From the NCBI RefSeq assembly GCF_013282095.1, contig NZ_BLTJ01000008.1, positions 124,001-188,000 of the forward strand: DNA of 64,000 bases, in the 5' to 3' direction. Position 1 is the stretch's first letter. Each line of letters opens with the position of its first letter. Under the pieces are notes generated by a model. That model did not search any database. It had not been told where the DNA came from and saw only the letters and a program-made list of their open reading frames with translations. Below are positions 55,745 through 64,000 of this stretch, piece by piece. The stretch comes from Enterocloster alcoholdehydrogenati. GTDB lineage: Bacteria > Bacillota > Clostridia > Lachnospirales > Lachnospiraceae. The translations under genes were made by a program, and so were the position numbers.

Positions 55745-55750
55745 AGTATA
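55745..55750 (-). promoter_or_regulatory. Extended -10 promoter of the hyd operon
   Basis: Minus strand TGC-TATACT (TATACT at 55750-55745). The -35 is poor, as is common with extended -10 promoters. The leader from about 55738 to 55533 is some 200 nt and contains no known gene. Confidence 0.45.
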
Positions 55751-55857
55751 GCACAGACGCCGGGAATATGCCAGATGCATTTTTATTTAAGAAGTGGGAT
55801 TTTTGAACCGGAGGCGTGGCCTGGTCAAAAGGGAAAACTATTTAAGTGAGAACTGAA

Positions 55858-55892
55858 AAGGCCGAAACCCTGGCAAAATAAAGGTTCCGGCA
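55858..55892 (-). terminator. Terminator of the tRNA cluster
   Basis: Minus strand GCCGGAACC and GGGTTTCGGC pair around TTTATTTTGCCA; TTTTCAG follows. It ends the Phe-Gly-Gly tRNA transcript. Confidence 0.7.
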
Positions 55893-55904
55893 CAAAATAA
55901 AAAA

Positions 55905-55976
55905 AGCGCGAGACGGGATTCGAACCCGCGGCCCCCACCTTGGCAAGGTGGTGCTCCACCACTGAGCCACTCGCGC
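55905..55976 (-). tRNA. tRNA-Gly (GCC)
   Basis: Seven-bp acceptor GCGCGAG/CTCGCGC, anticodon loop TTGCCAA with anticodon GCC, T loop TTCGAAT, U discriminator. CCA is not encoded. Confidence 0.96.
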
Positions 55977-56004
55977 ATATATAAAACAGATATTCTATTT
56001 TCAA

Positions 56005-56075
56005 AGCAGGTGATGGGAATCGAACCCACGTATCTAGCTTGGAAGGCTAGTGTTCTACCATTGAACTACACCTGC
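56005..56075 (-). tRNA. tRNA-Gly (TCC)
   Basis: Acceptor GCAGGTG/CACCTGC, anticodon stem CTAGC/GCTAG around CTTCCAA (anticodon TCC), T loop TTCGATT. CCA is not encoded. Confidence 0.96.
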
Positions 56076-56079
56076 ACAG

Positions 56080-56152
<73 letters not shown>

Positions 56153-56193
56153 ATCCCTTATCAGTGACACCTCGTATCGCTGACAACGGTGAT

Positions 56194-56222
56194 ATTCTAC
56201 CTTTTTTTTTGACGGCTGTCAA
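56194..56222 (-). promoter_or_regulatory. Promoter of the tRNA cluster
   Basis: Minus strand TTGACA (56222-56217), 17 bp, TAGAAT (56199-56194), 42 bp before tRNA-Phe. Confidence 0.85.
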
Positions 56223-56304
56223 GTCTTTTGGGAAAAGAATTTTAAAAAGTTTCAAGATTCCCATTTTAAAACGTGTGAGGTGATTGGGCGGCTGCTGACC
56301 GTCA

Positions 56305-56520
56305 TCAGATATATTCCCTGTGTCCGCTTGCATCGGGGATTTCCTCCTCTTCACGGTATTTTGCTACTGTCCTGTGTGATATGGTAATTGGGCGTTCTGC
56401 CAGTTTTTCCGCCAGAAGACGGTTGCTGTATGTTTTCTTTTGTGCCCAGACAGGGTCTGAGATTGTTTTGTCTGAAGTTTCAAATCCACAGACATCCCCT
56501 TCTTTCGTAAAATATCTGTT
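56305..56520 (-). pseudogene. C-terminal remnant of sigma-54 (rpoN)
   Basis: A 71-codon minus-strand fragment closed upstream by TAG. Its end reads NRLLAEKLAERPITISHRTVAKYREEEEI, which contains the RpoN-box (xRRTVAKYRE; here HRTVAKYRE). The preceding DPVWAQKKTYS and RYFTKEG match the sigma-54 DNA-binding region. The core-binding and activator-binding parts are missing. Confidence 0.75.
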
Positions 56521-56530
56521 CTAGGTATAG

Positions 56531-56570
56531 CAAAAACCGCCGTCTAGTCAAAGAGGCTAAGACGGCGGTG
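56531..56570 (-). terminator. Terminator of the YitT-family gene
   Basis: CCGCCGTCT (56537-56545) pairs with AGACGGCGG (56560-56568); on the minus strand TTTTTG follows. Confidence 0.85.
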
Positions 56571-56595
56571 AAGGATGGCTGCTGTAAAAATGTTG

Positions 56596-57459
56596 TCAGC
56601 TTGTTAAAAAGCCTTTGCCAACGATCTCGCTGGAATTGGAGATCAGCATAAAAGCGGTAGGTTCTACCTTTCTGATGTAGTTGCGCAGCTTCAGGGCCTG
56701 GCTGCGTTTCATGGTGGTCATGATAACGGTCTTATCATGGTGGGAAAATGCACCCTCTGCATGGTAGACCGTAGCGCTGCGGTTTAGGGTATGGATAATA
56801 TAATCACAGATGGGATCTGGATTATCACAAATGATATTGAAACATTTGCAGAGATTGATATTTTCAATTACATCATCAATCACAAGGGATTTTGCTGCAA
56901 GGCCGATAGTGGAAAACAGGCCTGTTTCCGCATCGAAAATGAAGAAAGATGCCAGTACAGAGGCTACATCCACCAGCATCAGTACGGTACCGATATTCAT
57001 GCTGGTGTGTTTCTTCATGATCATGGCGATAATATCTGTTCCGCCGCTGGAAGCTCCAATATTGAACAGAATAGCAGTTCCGATCGCCGGAAGAAAAATA
57101 GCAAATATCAGTTCGAGAAGCGGCTCTGTGGTCAGAGGATGCGTCATGGGGTATATTCTTTCCAGTACAGAAAGGCTGACTGACATGACAACAGTGGCGT
57201 ATACAGTCTTTAAACCAAAACTTCTGCCCAGAAAGATAAAACCCAGGACAAGAAGTGCCATATTCATAATGGATGTGAAATCACTGGCAGACCATTGAGT
57301 CATCTCGCTGACTACCGTGGAAAAGCCGGTGATGCCGCCAAAGGCGAAGTGGTTGGGGAATTTGAAAAAGTAAATCCCCACTACCATAATCCAGATGCTG
57401 ATCGTGATCGTTCCATACTCGGCGACTGCGTGCCAGAATGGATTTTTGATTTCTTTCAT
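56596..57459 (-). CDS. YitT family membrane protein (DUF161/DUF2179)
   Basis: A 287-aa protein with five hydrophobic helices (ITISIWIMVVGIYFF and GGITGFSTVVSEMTQWSAS near the N-terminus, IGASSGGTDIIAMI in the middle) and a C-terminal cytoplasmic DUF2179 domain (VYHAEGAFSHHDKTVIMTTM). Function of the family is uncertain. ATG 57459 fits; the longer in-frame ATG at 57537 lies upstream of the likely promoter. Confidence 0.9.
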   Translation of the reverse strand: MKEIKNPFWHAVAEYGTITISIWIMVVGIYFFKFPNHFAFGGITGFSTVVSEMTQWSASDFTSIMNMALLVLGFIFLGRSFGLKTVYATVVMSVSLSVLERIYPMTHPLTTEPLLELIFAIFLPAIGTAILFNIGASSGGTDIIAMIMKKHTSMNIGTVLMLVDVASVLASFFIFDAETGLFSTIGLAAKSLVIDDVIENINLCKCFNIICDNPDPICDYIIHTLNRSATVYHAEGAFSHHDKTVIMTTMKRSQALKLRNYIRKVEPTAFMLISNSSEIVGKGFLTS

Positions 57460-57480
57460 AATGAAAGAATACCCTCCCTT

Positions 57481-57509
57481 ATAATATTGTATTTTAGATA
57501 TCAAAACAA
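57481..57509 (-). promoter_or_regulatory. Promoter of the YitT-family gene
   Basis: Minus strand TTGTTT (57509-57504), 17 bp, TATTAT (57486-57481). It lies inside the longer ORF and supports the shorter start at 57459. Between here and 57671 I see no gene. Confidence 0.6.
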
Positions 57510-57671
57510 TGTTTGGATTCAACCATATAATAAGCATGTTTTACCACAAGCGCAACCACCTTTTTTCCTAAAAGAGGTACAATGAAAAGGTTGTGAAAAA
57601 TGTCCGTGGGTTGTAGACAAATGTGGGTATTATGTACACGGATCCCTGGCAGACGGAGAAGGGATAATATA

Positions 57672-57732
57672 AAAACACTCTCTTTCAGAGAAACGGTTTA
57701 ATATCAGGCCGCTTCTGGAATGAGAGTGTTTT
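57672..57732 (-). terminator. Terminator of the surface-protein gene
   Basis: Minus strand AAAACACTCTC and GAGAGTGTTTT pair over a 39-nt loop, 60 nt after the stop. Confidence 0.75.
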
Positions 57733-57792
57733 CATGTCTGCAATTATTCTGGATAAAACCGGAAAGGCAGGGGATGTGTTTTGTTTAGCGTG

Positions 57793-60700
57793 TTACACAG
57801 GTGCGCTGCCGTCCCAGGAACCGTCCGAATTCACAAAATAGCCATCGGGTGTCCTTTCGTTTTTATACATGGAACCATAGGGACGGTTATTTGCGCTGGT
57901 GGAATCTGTATTAAAATAATACCACTTTCCGTTAATATCTCGCCAGCCGCTTTCCATACCGCTGTTCTGATCGATCCAATACCATTGATTGCTGCTCTGA
58001 TCAAGAACCCAACCAGTCTCAGCATAGCCGTCATGGTCAAAGGCCCACCATTTGCCGTTGATATTCTGCCATGCTACCTGATCCTGACCGGATACAGGGT
58101 TCATATGGCCGGCCTCCCAGGTTCCATCTGCATAGCCATACCACCATCCTTTTTCATTCTTTTGCCAGGAGCCGGAGCCGCCGTGTTCAGCATCGCCCAG
58201 GCTGCCTGAGTGGTTCATGGATGGGCCGGAGGAGGAACCTCCAGGGCCGCTGCCGGAGGAGGAACCACCGCCACCGCTGGGTCTGCCGCCACCGCCGCCG
58301 GAAGAGGAACCGCCGCCGGAAGAAGAACCACCACCGGAACCGCCGTTATTGCCGGAACCACCACCATGATTGCTGCCCCCATCAGACAGGTCAATATCGA
58401 GATGGATTTGTGCATCGCTGTAGACCGGAGCGGTATAAGAATCTGCCGTGGGCTCGTGGTAGTATATTTCAAATGCGGTTTTTTCAGCTACGGGCATTGT
58501 AAATTCGATTTGAGCATGGCCATTCTGGAGCGCTGCTGTTTTTTCTGTGCCGTACGCAGTTCGTACAGTTACGTCTCCTGAGGGTACGTCCCCTCCGTTG
58601 ACACCAGTCACCGTAATATCAGTTAGAACCTTAAGCGCCTCTTTGTCTGTTACCTGATAGGAAGCCGAAAGGACAGGACCTGCGGGTGTAATCTCTATAT
58701 AGCCGTCGAGTGTGCTTTCAGCCAGCCATTGAGCCTGACCTGGAATCTGCCAGGAAAGTTTGTATTTTCCCGGAAAGACCACATCGGTAAGAACTTCGTC
58801 CGAAAGATCGGCTCCCTTGTATTTTCTCGCAGTGAACAGTATCTGGTCTTTTGCAGGAAGAAGTTCCGGCAAAACCTCAGTCTTATCATCGGACAGAACC
58901 AGAGTGTATTCTGGAATCTGGGATTGCCCGTTATAGGGAACAGATGGGTAGCTGCCGGTTTTCAGCTCCACGGGAACCTTGCTGACATATAAAACTGCCT
59001 TTGCAGCGGAACTGTCAAGATCCTCAGCAATGTCTCCCCCGCCATATTCCACAGAAACCGTATTTTCGCCAGGCCGGAATCCGGTGGAGGGAAGGACGGA
59101 AAGGGGGGAGAAAGAAACAGTTCCCGCAGCGTCCGTTTTCTTCGTTTCAACAGGGGTTCCATTGATCAGCAGCCGCATTTCATTCAGCTTTGGCGCTTCT
59201 GATGCTGCTTTGCCGGAACGCTCCGCTCTGGCGGTGATATTCAGAGTCTGCATTGGAAAGGCCTGGTTTACAGTTGCCCCATTGTGCGAGATGTCGATGG
59301 TTACCTGACTGGGGTAAACGATAACCTCGCTGGCAGTCCAGCCATCGCCTTTTCGTTTCATGCCGATATTTGTCTGGCTGTCATCGGGTGAAAAGTCCAG
59401 CTTTCCGTCAGAATTTGGATCTGTCACCTGAAGATACGTATGCCCAACCGTAACGCGTCCTGATTTTCCGTTAAAATAGCTTCCGGCTGCAAAACGAACC
59501 CGTCCGGTAAAGGTATTGGCTGTCAGGCAGGCATCCTGCTTTAAAATGAAAGTGCCGCCAGAGCCTTTGAGTGTACCGACCGCAGGAAGGGAATTTAATC
59601 CGGACATATCAAGAGCCGATCCGTTCTGCAGATCAATATCGATACTTCCTCCGGCGCTGCCCGTTAAGCTGGAAGCCATAATGGTGCCGCTGGTCAGGGT
59701 CAGGCCTGTAATATCTGTCAGAGCCATGCTGGCAGGATAAACGGGGCAGGCGGTTACATAGGTGGAACTTGCCCCCGCTCCTTCAATGGCTTTTACCGTA
59801 TGGCCGTTTGCAAGATCTATGGTAATATCACCGGATGTATATTTCGGATTTGCCACAGGATCCGGAGGTTCGGTTATATCAAACATATTGTCGGGATCAA
59901 CATTGGAACGGTCCGAGCCGCAGGCATATATGTTTCCTGTTTTAGATCCTTTATTGATCAGGATATGAGCGTCACCGCTTTCACTTTCAAGGCCGCCGCC
60001 GTATATATTTCCAAGCTCACAGCTCCCTGTTACAGTGATAGCACCATGATCTCCGGAATAGCTGGAAGAATCCGGAGTCCCGCCGGCGTACAGATGTATT
60101 GCCCTGGCTCCGGCGCCTCGTTTTATATTGGAAAGGGTCAGGTGGTGTCCGTTGGCAAAAATAGCAGCCCGTACTTTGCTGGTCAGGCTTAATGTCACAT
60201 TTTCAATGGTTACGTCAGCGCCGAGGACAATACCGGAAGAACGGACAAGAAAGTCGGCGCTGTTCTGTCCGGGAGCCGGACGGATGGTGACGTTTTTATC
60301 AAAGACATAGGTCTTATAATTTCCCTGGTCATTGAGAAATGCTTTATTAATGATATAAATTGTTCCGCCGTCCGCCACGTTTTCCATGGCGTCTTCAAAC
60401 CGGTTGTATGGAAATTCCACAGAGCCGTTGCCAGAGGTATCGGAGTTTTGAAACTGTGCGTAGGTGTAAACATTCATGGGATCTTTTGCAGTTGAATAGA
60501 CTGACGCTGCTTTCGTTTCCTTTCCGGTGCACATACTCAGATCTCCATTTTCTCCCCCGCAGACGGCACAGTCCGTATTAACGGCATCAGCAGTGCAGCG
60601 CACATCACAGGTACATGACTCCTGCCTGTCTGCCGGAAGGTTTTCTATAGGGGGAGGGGAAGAATTATCCGGCTGTCCGGCATCTGGGCTGCAGATGCCG

Positions 60701-61131
60701 CAGTGGAAGGTACAGGGACTTCCTGGCTTTGCCGCGCGGTATCCGCAGGCGCTGTCATGAACATGGGTACAGTTTGTTTGTTGAGTAATACAGCCGCTTT
60801 CAGCGCTGCATACATGGGTGCAGTTTACCGGTTCCCTCCGGCGGGCTGCGGCAGATGTGGCCTCCGGATCCGTTTCGGATTCGGAATAGCACTCAGCCGT
60901 GTGTACATGAATACAGTTTTTAACAGAGATGAAACAGTCGTCATCGTGCGTATGTGTGCACGGAGCGCCTGGATCCGCAGGCGTGTAACCACATTCCTGC
61001 GTGTGGACGGGATGGTGCTCGCACAGGCCTCCCTGCCCGATTGGAGCTTCCGCCCGAACCGTAAATGAGGTCTGGGCAGTGACCATTATCCCACATAGAA
61101 GTAAGGCCATGATTTGTTTGATTTTCTTCAT
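57793..61131 (-). CDS. Large surface protein: Cys/His repeats, beta-helix, choline-binding-like repeats
   Basis: A 1112-aa exported protein. The signal peptide (MKKIKQIMALLLCGIMVTAQ) is cut near residue 28. Residues 37-147 hold repeats of the C-x-H-x-H-x(3-4)-C type (CTHTHDDDC, CIHVHTAEC, CTHVHDSAC), likely metal-binding. Next is a pectate-lyase-like beta-helix (about 230-600), then Ig-like segments, a Gly/Ser-rich linker (about 915-980) and C-terminal W-rich cell-wall-binding repeats (GWWYGYADGTWE; GKWYYFNTDS). AAGGAGAGACT before ATG 61131 decides the start. Probably a cell-wall-attached adhesin or glycan binder; function unknown. Confidence 0.85.
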   Translation of the reverse strand: MKKIKQIMALLLCGIMVTAQTSFTVRAEAPIGQGGLCEHHPVHTQECGYTPADPGAPCTHTHDDDCFISVKNCIHVHTAECYSESETDPEATSAAARRREPVNCTHVCSAESGCITQQTNCTHVHDSACGYRAAKPGSPCTFHCGICSPDAGQPDNSSPPPIENLPADRQESCTCDVRCTADAVNTDCAVCGGENGDLSMCTGKETKAASVYSTAKDPMNVYTYAQFQNSDTSGNGSVEFPYNRFEDAMENVADGGTIYIINKAFLNDQGNYKTYVFDKNVTIRPAPGQNSADFLVRSSGIVLGADVTIENVTLSLTSKVRAAIFANGHHLTLSNIKRGAGARAIHLYAGGTPDSSSYSGDHGAITVTGSCELGNIYGGGLESESGDAHILINKGSKTGNIYACGSDRSNVDPDNMFDITEPPDPVANPKYTSGDITIDLANGHTVKAIEGAGASSTYVTACPVYPASMALTDITGLTLTSGTIMASSLTGSAGGSIDIDLQNGSALDMSGLNSLPAVGTLKGSGGTFILKQDACLTANTFTGRVRFAAGSYFNGKSGRVTVGHTYLQVTDPNSDGKLDFSPDDSQTNIGMKRKGDGWTASEVIVYPSQVTIDISHNGATVNQAFPMQTLNITARAERSGKAASEAPKLNEMRLLINGTPVETKKTDAAGTVSFSPLSVLPSTGFRPGENTVSVEYGGGDIAEDLDSSAAKAVLYVSKVPVELKTGSYPSVPYNGQSQIPEYTLVLSDDKTEVLPELLPAKDQILFTARKYKGADLSDEVLTDVVFPGKYKLSWQIPGQAQWLAESTLDGYIEITPAGPVLSASYQVTDKEALKVLTDITVTGVNGGDVPSGDVTVRTAYGTEKTAALQNGHAQIEFTMPVAEKTAFEIYYHEPTADSYTAPVYSDAQIHLDIDLSDGGSNHGGGSGNNGGSGGGSSSGGGSSSGGGGGRPSGGGGSSSGSGPGGSSSGPSMNHSGSLGDAEHGGSGSWQKNEKGWWYGYADGTWEAGHMNPVSGQDQVAWQNINGKWWAFDHDGYAETGWVLDQSSNQWYWIDQNSGMESGWRDINGKWYYFNTDSTSANNRPYGSMYKNERTPDGYFVNSDGSWDGSAPV

Positions 61132-61366
61132 AGTCTCTCCTTGGAAAGAATTTCCAGAATCTTTTGTGTTCATGGTGTTAAAAGTATATCATTTATATGA
61201 ATATTTTTCCAGAGGAAAAAATTTCAGACGGGAACACAGGGATAAAAGCGCCATTGCTTTTTTTCGGATAATGTTCTAATATAGTGTCCACAGGACTCTC
61301 TTTTCTGCAGGACTGCAGACGAGAGGGAATATAAATGCAGAATGAAGCAAAGGAGAAGCCATCATT

Positions 61367-62287
61367 ATGAAAGAAACAGCATTAGTTATCATGGCGGCCG
61401 GAATCGGCAGCCGTTTCGGAGGCGGGATCAAGCAGCTGGCTCCTGTGGGGCCTAATGGGGAGATTATCATGGACTATTCCATTCATGATGCCATTGAGGC
61501 AGGGTTCAGCAAAGTAGTGTTTATTATCCGCCGGGACCTGGAAAAGGATTTCAGGGAGATTATCGGCAGCCGGATCGAGAAACAGATCCCCGTTATCTAT
61601 GCTTATCAGGAGCTTTCTGCTCTTCCGGAGGGATATGAGGTGCCGGAGGGCAGAAAGAAACCCTGGGGAACAGGACAGGCAGTCCTTATGATCAGGGGAC
61701 TGATCGACTGCCCCTTCCTTGTGATCAATGCAGATGATTACTATGGTAAGGAAGGCTTCAGGCGGATTCATGAATATATGGTAAATGAGATGGATGAAGA
61801 TGCGGATGTGTATGATATCTGTATGGGAGGCTTTGTACTGGAAAATACCTTAAGCGACAATGGAAGTGTAACCAGAGGCGTCTGCCATGTGGAAAATGGG
61901 TTCCTTAAAAATGTCACGGAAACCTATGATATCCGCCGCAGCGCAGACGGGATTTTGGCGGCAGACGAAACCGGAAACCCTGTATCTGTAGAGGCCGGAC
62001 AGCCAGTGTCTATGAATATGTGGGGACTTCCTGTTAGCTTTTTAGATGAGTTGGAGAAAGGTTTCCCCAGTTTTTTAGACAGCTTAAAACCGGGAGATAT
62101 TAAGGCAGAGTATCTCCTTCCTAAGATCATTGATGATTTAGTACAGACAGGACGCGCAAGAGTCCGTGTTCTGGATACGCCTGATAAATGGTTTGGCGTG
62201 ACCTATCAGGAGGATAAGCAGGCAGTCGTGGAGGCGATCCGCGGACTGATTCGGGACGGCGTTTACAAAGAAAAGTTATTTGATTAA
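61367..62287 (+). CDS. NTP-transferase family nucleotidyltransferase
   Basis: A 306-aa sugar-nucleotidyltransferase-like enzyme. The nucleotide motif is LVIMAAGIGSRFGGGIKQL (residues 6-24); PWGTGQAVLM and FLVINADDYYG carry the substrate- and Mg-binding Asp residues. It lacks the C-terminal beta-helix of GlmU and matches stand-alone family members in Lachnospiraceae. AAAGGAGAAGCC before the ATG. Substrate unknown. Confidence 0.88.
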   Translation: MKETALVIMAAGIGSRFGGGIKQLAPVGPNGEIIMDYSIHDAIEAGFSKVVFIIRRDLEKDFREIIGSRIEKQIPVIYAYQELSALPEGYEVPEGRKKPWGTGQAVLMIRGLIDCPFLVINADDYYGKEGFRRIHEYMVNEMDEDADVYDICMGGFVLENTLSDNGSVTRGVCHVENGFLKNVTETYDIRRSADGILAADETGNPVSVEAGQPVSMNMWGLPVSFLDELEKGFPSFLDSLKPGDIKAEYLLPKIIDDLVQTGRARVRVLDTPDKWFGVTYQEDKQAVVEAIRGLIRDGVYKEKLFD

Positions 62288-62293
62288 AGAAAC

Positions 62294-62323
62294 GCATATT
62301 TTCCATTTTCAGGGTCTATACTA
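62294..62323 (+). promoter_or_regulatory. Candidate sigma-G-type promoter of yyaC
   Basis: GCATA (62294-62298), an 18-bp spacer and TATACTA (62317-62323), the same architecture as the candidate site before cwlD. A TCAGAGGA/TCCTCTGA hairpin (62327-62358) lies in the likely 5' UTR. Confidence 0.45.
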
Positions 62324-62413
62324 CTATCAGAGGAAGAGGACGTGTCTTGTGTCCTCTGACCATAAAAATGGTGAAAACACTTCACCTTCCGTGGATAAGG
62401 GGACAGTACAGAC

Positions 62414-63013
62414 ATGAAATTGTGGAAAACATCCGGCATCCTGAAACGGGAAGATATTTCATACTATGATACAGCGGGAGAGTTTGAGGCAGAGCGTTTT
62501 GCTGTAAATTTAAACCGCATGATCATGGAAGAAATGGAAGAAAAAGGGAAAGAGGGCGTTATGTTCCTGTGTATCGGAACAGACCGGTCTACGGGGGACA
62601 GTCTGGGGCCTCTGGTAGGCCATAAGCTGCGCAGACGCTCTCTGCGGGGCGCGGCGGTGATTGGCACTCTGGATAAGCCGGTTCATGCCATGAATCTGGA
62701 GCTTTATGTCCGTTACATCCGGGCTCATTACTCCCGTTACGTAGTAGTAGCCATTGACGCCTCTGTGGGCAGCCCGGATCATGTGGGCTACGCTACCCTG
62801 GGGCGCGGCGCTCTGCAGCCGGGACTTGGAGTGTCAAAGGACCTGGAAGCAGTGGGAGATATCTCCATTACCGGCATTGTAGGCGGGGCCGGCAGCCGCG
62901 ATCCGGTGATGCTCCAAAGCGTTCGTCTGTCCATGGTGATGAAGATGGCCGACTGCATATGCGAAAGTATTTCCCTTGTCGAACGATTTTGGGAAAATGC
63001 CGCCATAATATGA
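62414..63013 (+). CDS. yyaC: Spore protease YyaC (DUF1256)
   Basis: A 199-aa sporulation protein related to the germination protease GPR fold. Signature FLCIGTDRSTGDSLGPLVG near residue 50, GTLDKPVHAMNLE, and VVVAIDASVGSPDHVG. Function in spores is not well defined; the family is restricted to spore formers, which places this organism among them. Start is weak (GGGGACAGTACAGAC). Confidence 0.9.
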   Translation: MKLWKTSGILKREDISYYDTAGEFEAERFAVNLNRMIMEEMEEKGKEGVMFLCIGTDRSTGDSLGPLVGHKLRRRSLRGAAVIGTLDKPVHAMNLELYVRYIRAHYSRYVVVAIDASVGSPDHVGYATLGRGALQPGLGVSKDLEAVGDISITGIVGGAGSRDPVMLQSVRLSMVMKMADCICESISLVERFWENAAII

Positions 63014-63113
63014 CAAACTTTGCGGGAAAGACCTGCTATACTGGGACATATCTGGAAACGGATGTGTCTTTTTTTACGCATTTGTAGGACAAATTCATAA
63101 AAGGGGTGAGCAG

Positions 63114-64000
63114 ATGGGAGAATTATATGAGCTGTTTCCGAAGCTGCCAAAAAATATACGGCAGATTGGAGAGCGGGATCAGGTATTGAAACTGTATGTG
63201 GAGGATTATGTTAATACATATTTAAAACAGTTGCGGCCCCCAAAGGGATCGGATTTGCGTGTGGGACTTCTTTTGGGAAGCAGGGAGATCCATGAGGATG
63301 TGCCGTATGTTTTTGTAGATGGCGCTCTGGAAATGGAAACGGTTACAAAGGAGGGGGAGAAGGTAGCCTTTACAGAGGACGCCTGGAAAAAGGCATATCA
63401 GGAGGTGGAAAATCGTTTTCCAAAACGAACGGTTCAGGGATGGTTTCTGTGCGGAAATCCGGGTTGTACGTTAAATCCTCTGAATTACTGGAGGGAACAT
63501 AGCCATTATTTTACGGGAAAGAACCAGCTGATGTATTTAAACAGCGGTTTAGAAGGGGAAGAGTCGGTGTATATTACCTCTTCGGACGGATTTTATAAGC
63601 TGCGGGGATACAGCATTTATTATGAACGAAATCAGATGATGCAGGACTATATGATTGCCAGAAAGGACGTTCCCAGAGCAGAGGCCGGTGTTAATGACCG
63701 GGCGATTCAGGACTTCCGACAGAAAATGGAAGAACGCAAAGGCGAGGTGATTCGTCACCGCAGTACGGTAGGGGCGTTGTCTATGGTGTGTACGGCTCTG
63801 GCTATTACCGTGCTGGCAGGCGGAGTAGCTATGTTTAATAACTATAAAAAAATGCACCAAATGGAAAATGTGATTGCCTCGGTACTGCCGGAGGGGGTTG
63901 TCCGGTCTGGACTTCTGGCTTCCGGAAAAGAGGATGACGGAAAATGGATCGAGGAGGCTGCCGCAAAGGTGTATCCTTCTGAGGAAACAGCCCGGACGGA
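63114..64000 (+). CDS. Single-pass membrane protein with JAB/MPN-like N-terminus, 3' partial
   Basis: At least 295 aa, running off the window. Residues 45-185 look like a JAB/MPN fold: VGLLLGSREIHEDVPYVFVDGA, QGWFLCGNPGCTLNP where active members have GWxHxHP, and YYERNQMMQDYM at the end. The zinc histidines are missing, so it is probably non-catalytic. A charged segment (about 195-215) and a membrane helix (218-241) follow, then an extracytoplasmic part. GGGGTGAG precedes the ATG. Fold assignment is by pattern and needs checking. Confidence 0.7.
   Translation, partial: MGELYELFPKLPKNIRQIGERDQVLKLYVEDYVNTYLKQLRPPKGSDLRVGLLLGSREIHEDVPYVFVDGALEMETVTKEGEKVAFTEDAWKKAYQEVENRFPKRTVQGWFLCGNPGCTLNPLNYWREHSHYFTGKNQLMYLNSGLEGEESVYITSSDGFYKLRGYSIYYERNQMMQDYMIARKDVPRAEAGVNDRAIQDFRQKMEERKGEVIRHRSTVGALSMVCTALAITVLAGGVAMFNNYKKMHQMENVIASVLPEGVVRSGLLASGKEDDGKWIEEAAAKVYPSEETART

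Noticed and set aside
58195-58385. Short repeated GC-rich units suggesting a tandem repeat or CRISPR-like array
   Set aside because: They encode the Gly/Ser-rich linker of the surface protein; unit lengths vary and there are no spacers.

Overview
The window comes from a low-to-medium GC, Gram-positive, spore-forming anaerobe. The best fit is Lachnospiraceae of the Enterocloster/Hungatella/Lachnoclostridium type; this is inferred from gene content, not from a database search. Supporting features are a pyruvate formate-lyase locus, [FeFe]-hydrogenase maturation genes, a 2[4Fe-4S] ferredoxin, sporulation genes (cwlD-like amidase, yyaC), T-box and TPP leader RNAs, MecA, strong AGGAGG ribosome sites and many intrinsic terminators. 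I see no insertion sequence, prophage, rRNA operon or CRISPR array.

Layout. 1-6.9 kb: a carbohydrate locus with a 5'-truncated ABC permease carrying an unusual insertion, a cytoplasmic GH110-like beta-helix enzyme, a LacI-type regulator with tandem operators, a GPH-family sugar symporter and an MBL-fold hydrolase. 7-15.6 kb: a DUF885 lipoprotein on the minus strand, then metG, tatD, rsmA, an oleate hydratase and an FCD-type GntR regulator. 15.6-23.6 kb: an IlvD/Edd-family dehydratase behind a promoter with evenly phased palindromes, a zinc-ribbon protein and a Ugp-type ABC transporter (ATPase, two permeases, binding protein) with a HAD phosphatase. 23.6-25.9 kb: TPP riboswitch, thiC, thiE. 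25.9-30.2 kb: consensus promoter, Trp T-box leader, trpE-trpG-trpD-trpF, without trpC, trpB or trpA. 30.3-32.8 kb: ECF sigma factor with its putative anti-sigma, a class I glutamine-amidotransferase-like hydrolase and a ferredoxin. 33-38.5 kb: an AraC regulator and an alternating set of two TIM-barrel sugar isomerases/epimerases and two Gfo/Idh/MocA oxidoreductases.

38.5-42.5 kb: the anaerobic pyruvate locus. The pyruvate formate-lyase is split: the large chain has the Cys-Cys thiyl site but ends before the glycyl-radical domain, which is a separate 81-aa gene behind two hairpins, followed by the activase pflA. A divergent DUF1858 CxxC protein lies beside it. 42.5-44 kb: decayed DNA with an amidohydrolase remnant, then mecA. 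44.1-46.6 kb: a Ser/Thr kinase fused to a MinD/ParA-like P-loop domain, a second small protein with the same GATH-type loop, and a small unknown protein. 46.8-51.3 kb: an SH3/GH18 cell-wall protein, a CwlD-like amidase, a DUF2798 membrane protein and an EamA transporter. 51.4-55.8 kb (minus): the H-cluster maturation operon TM1266-hydE-hydG-hydF behind a leader with a terminator. 55.9-56.6 kb: tRNA-Phe, tRNA-Gly, tRNA-Gly and an rpoN remnant. 56.6-64 kb: a YitT protein, a 1112-aa surface protein with Cys/His repeats and choline-binding-like repeats, a nucleotidyltransferase, yyaC, and a truncated membrane protein with a JAB/MPN-like N-terminus.

The strongest candidates for something little described are the split pyruvate formate-lyase, the kinase/GATH P-loop module, the 52-bp-phased operators upstream of the dehydratase, the hydrogenase-maturation leader RNA, and the oxidoreductase/isomerase cluster that resembles keto-glycoside cleavage systems.
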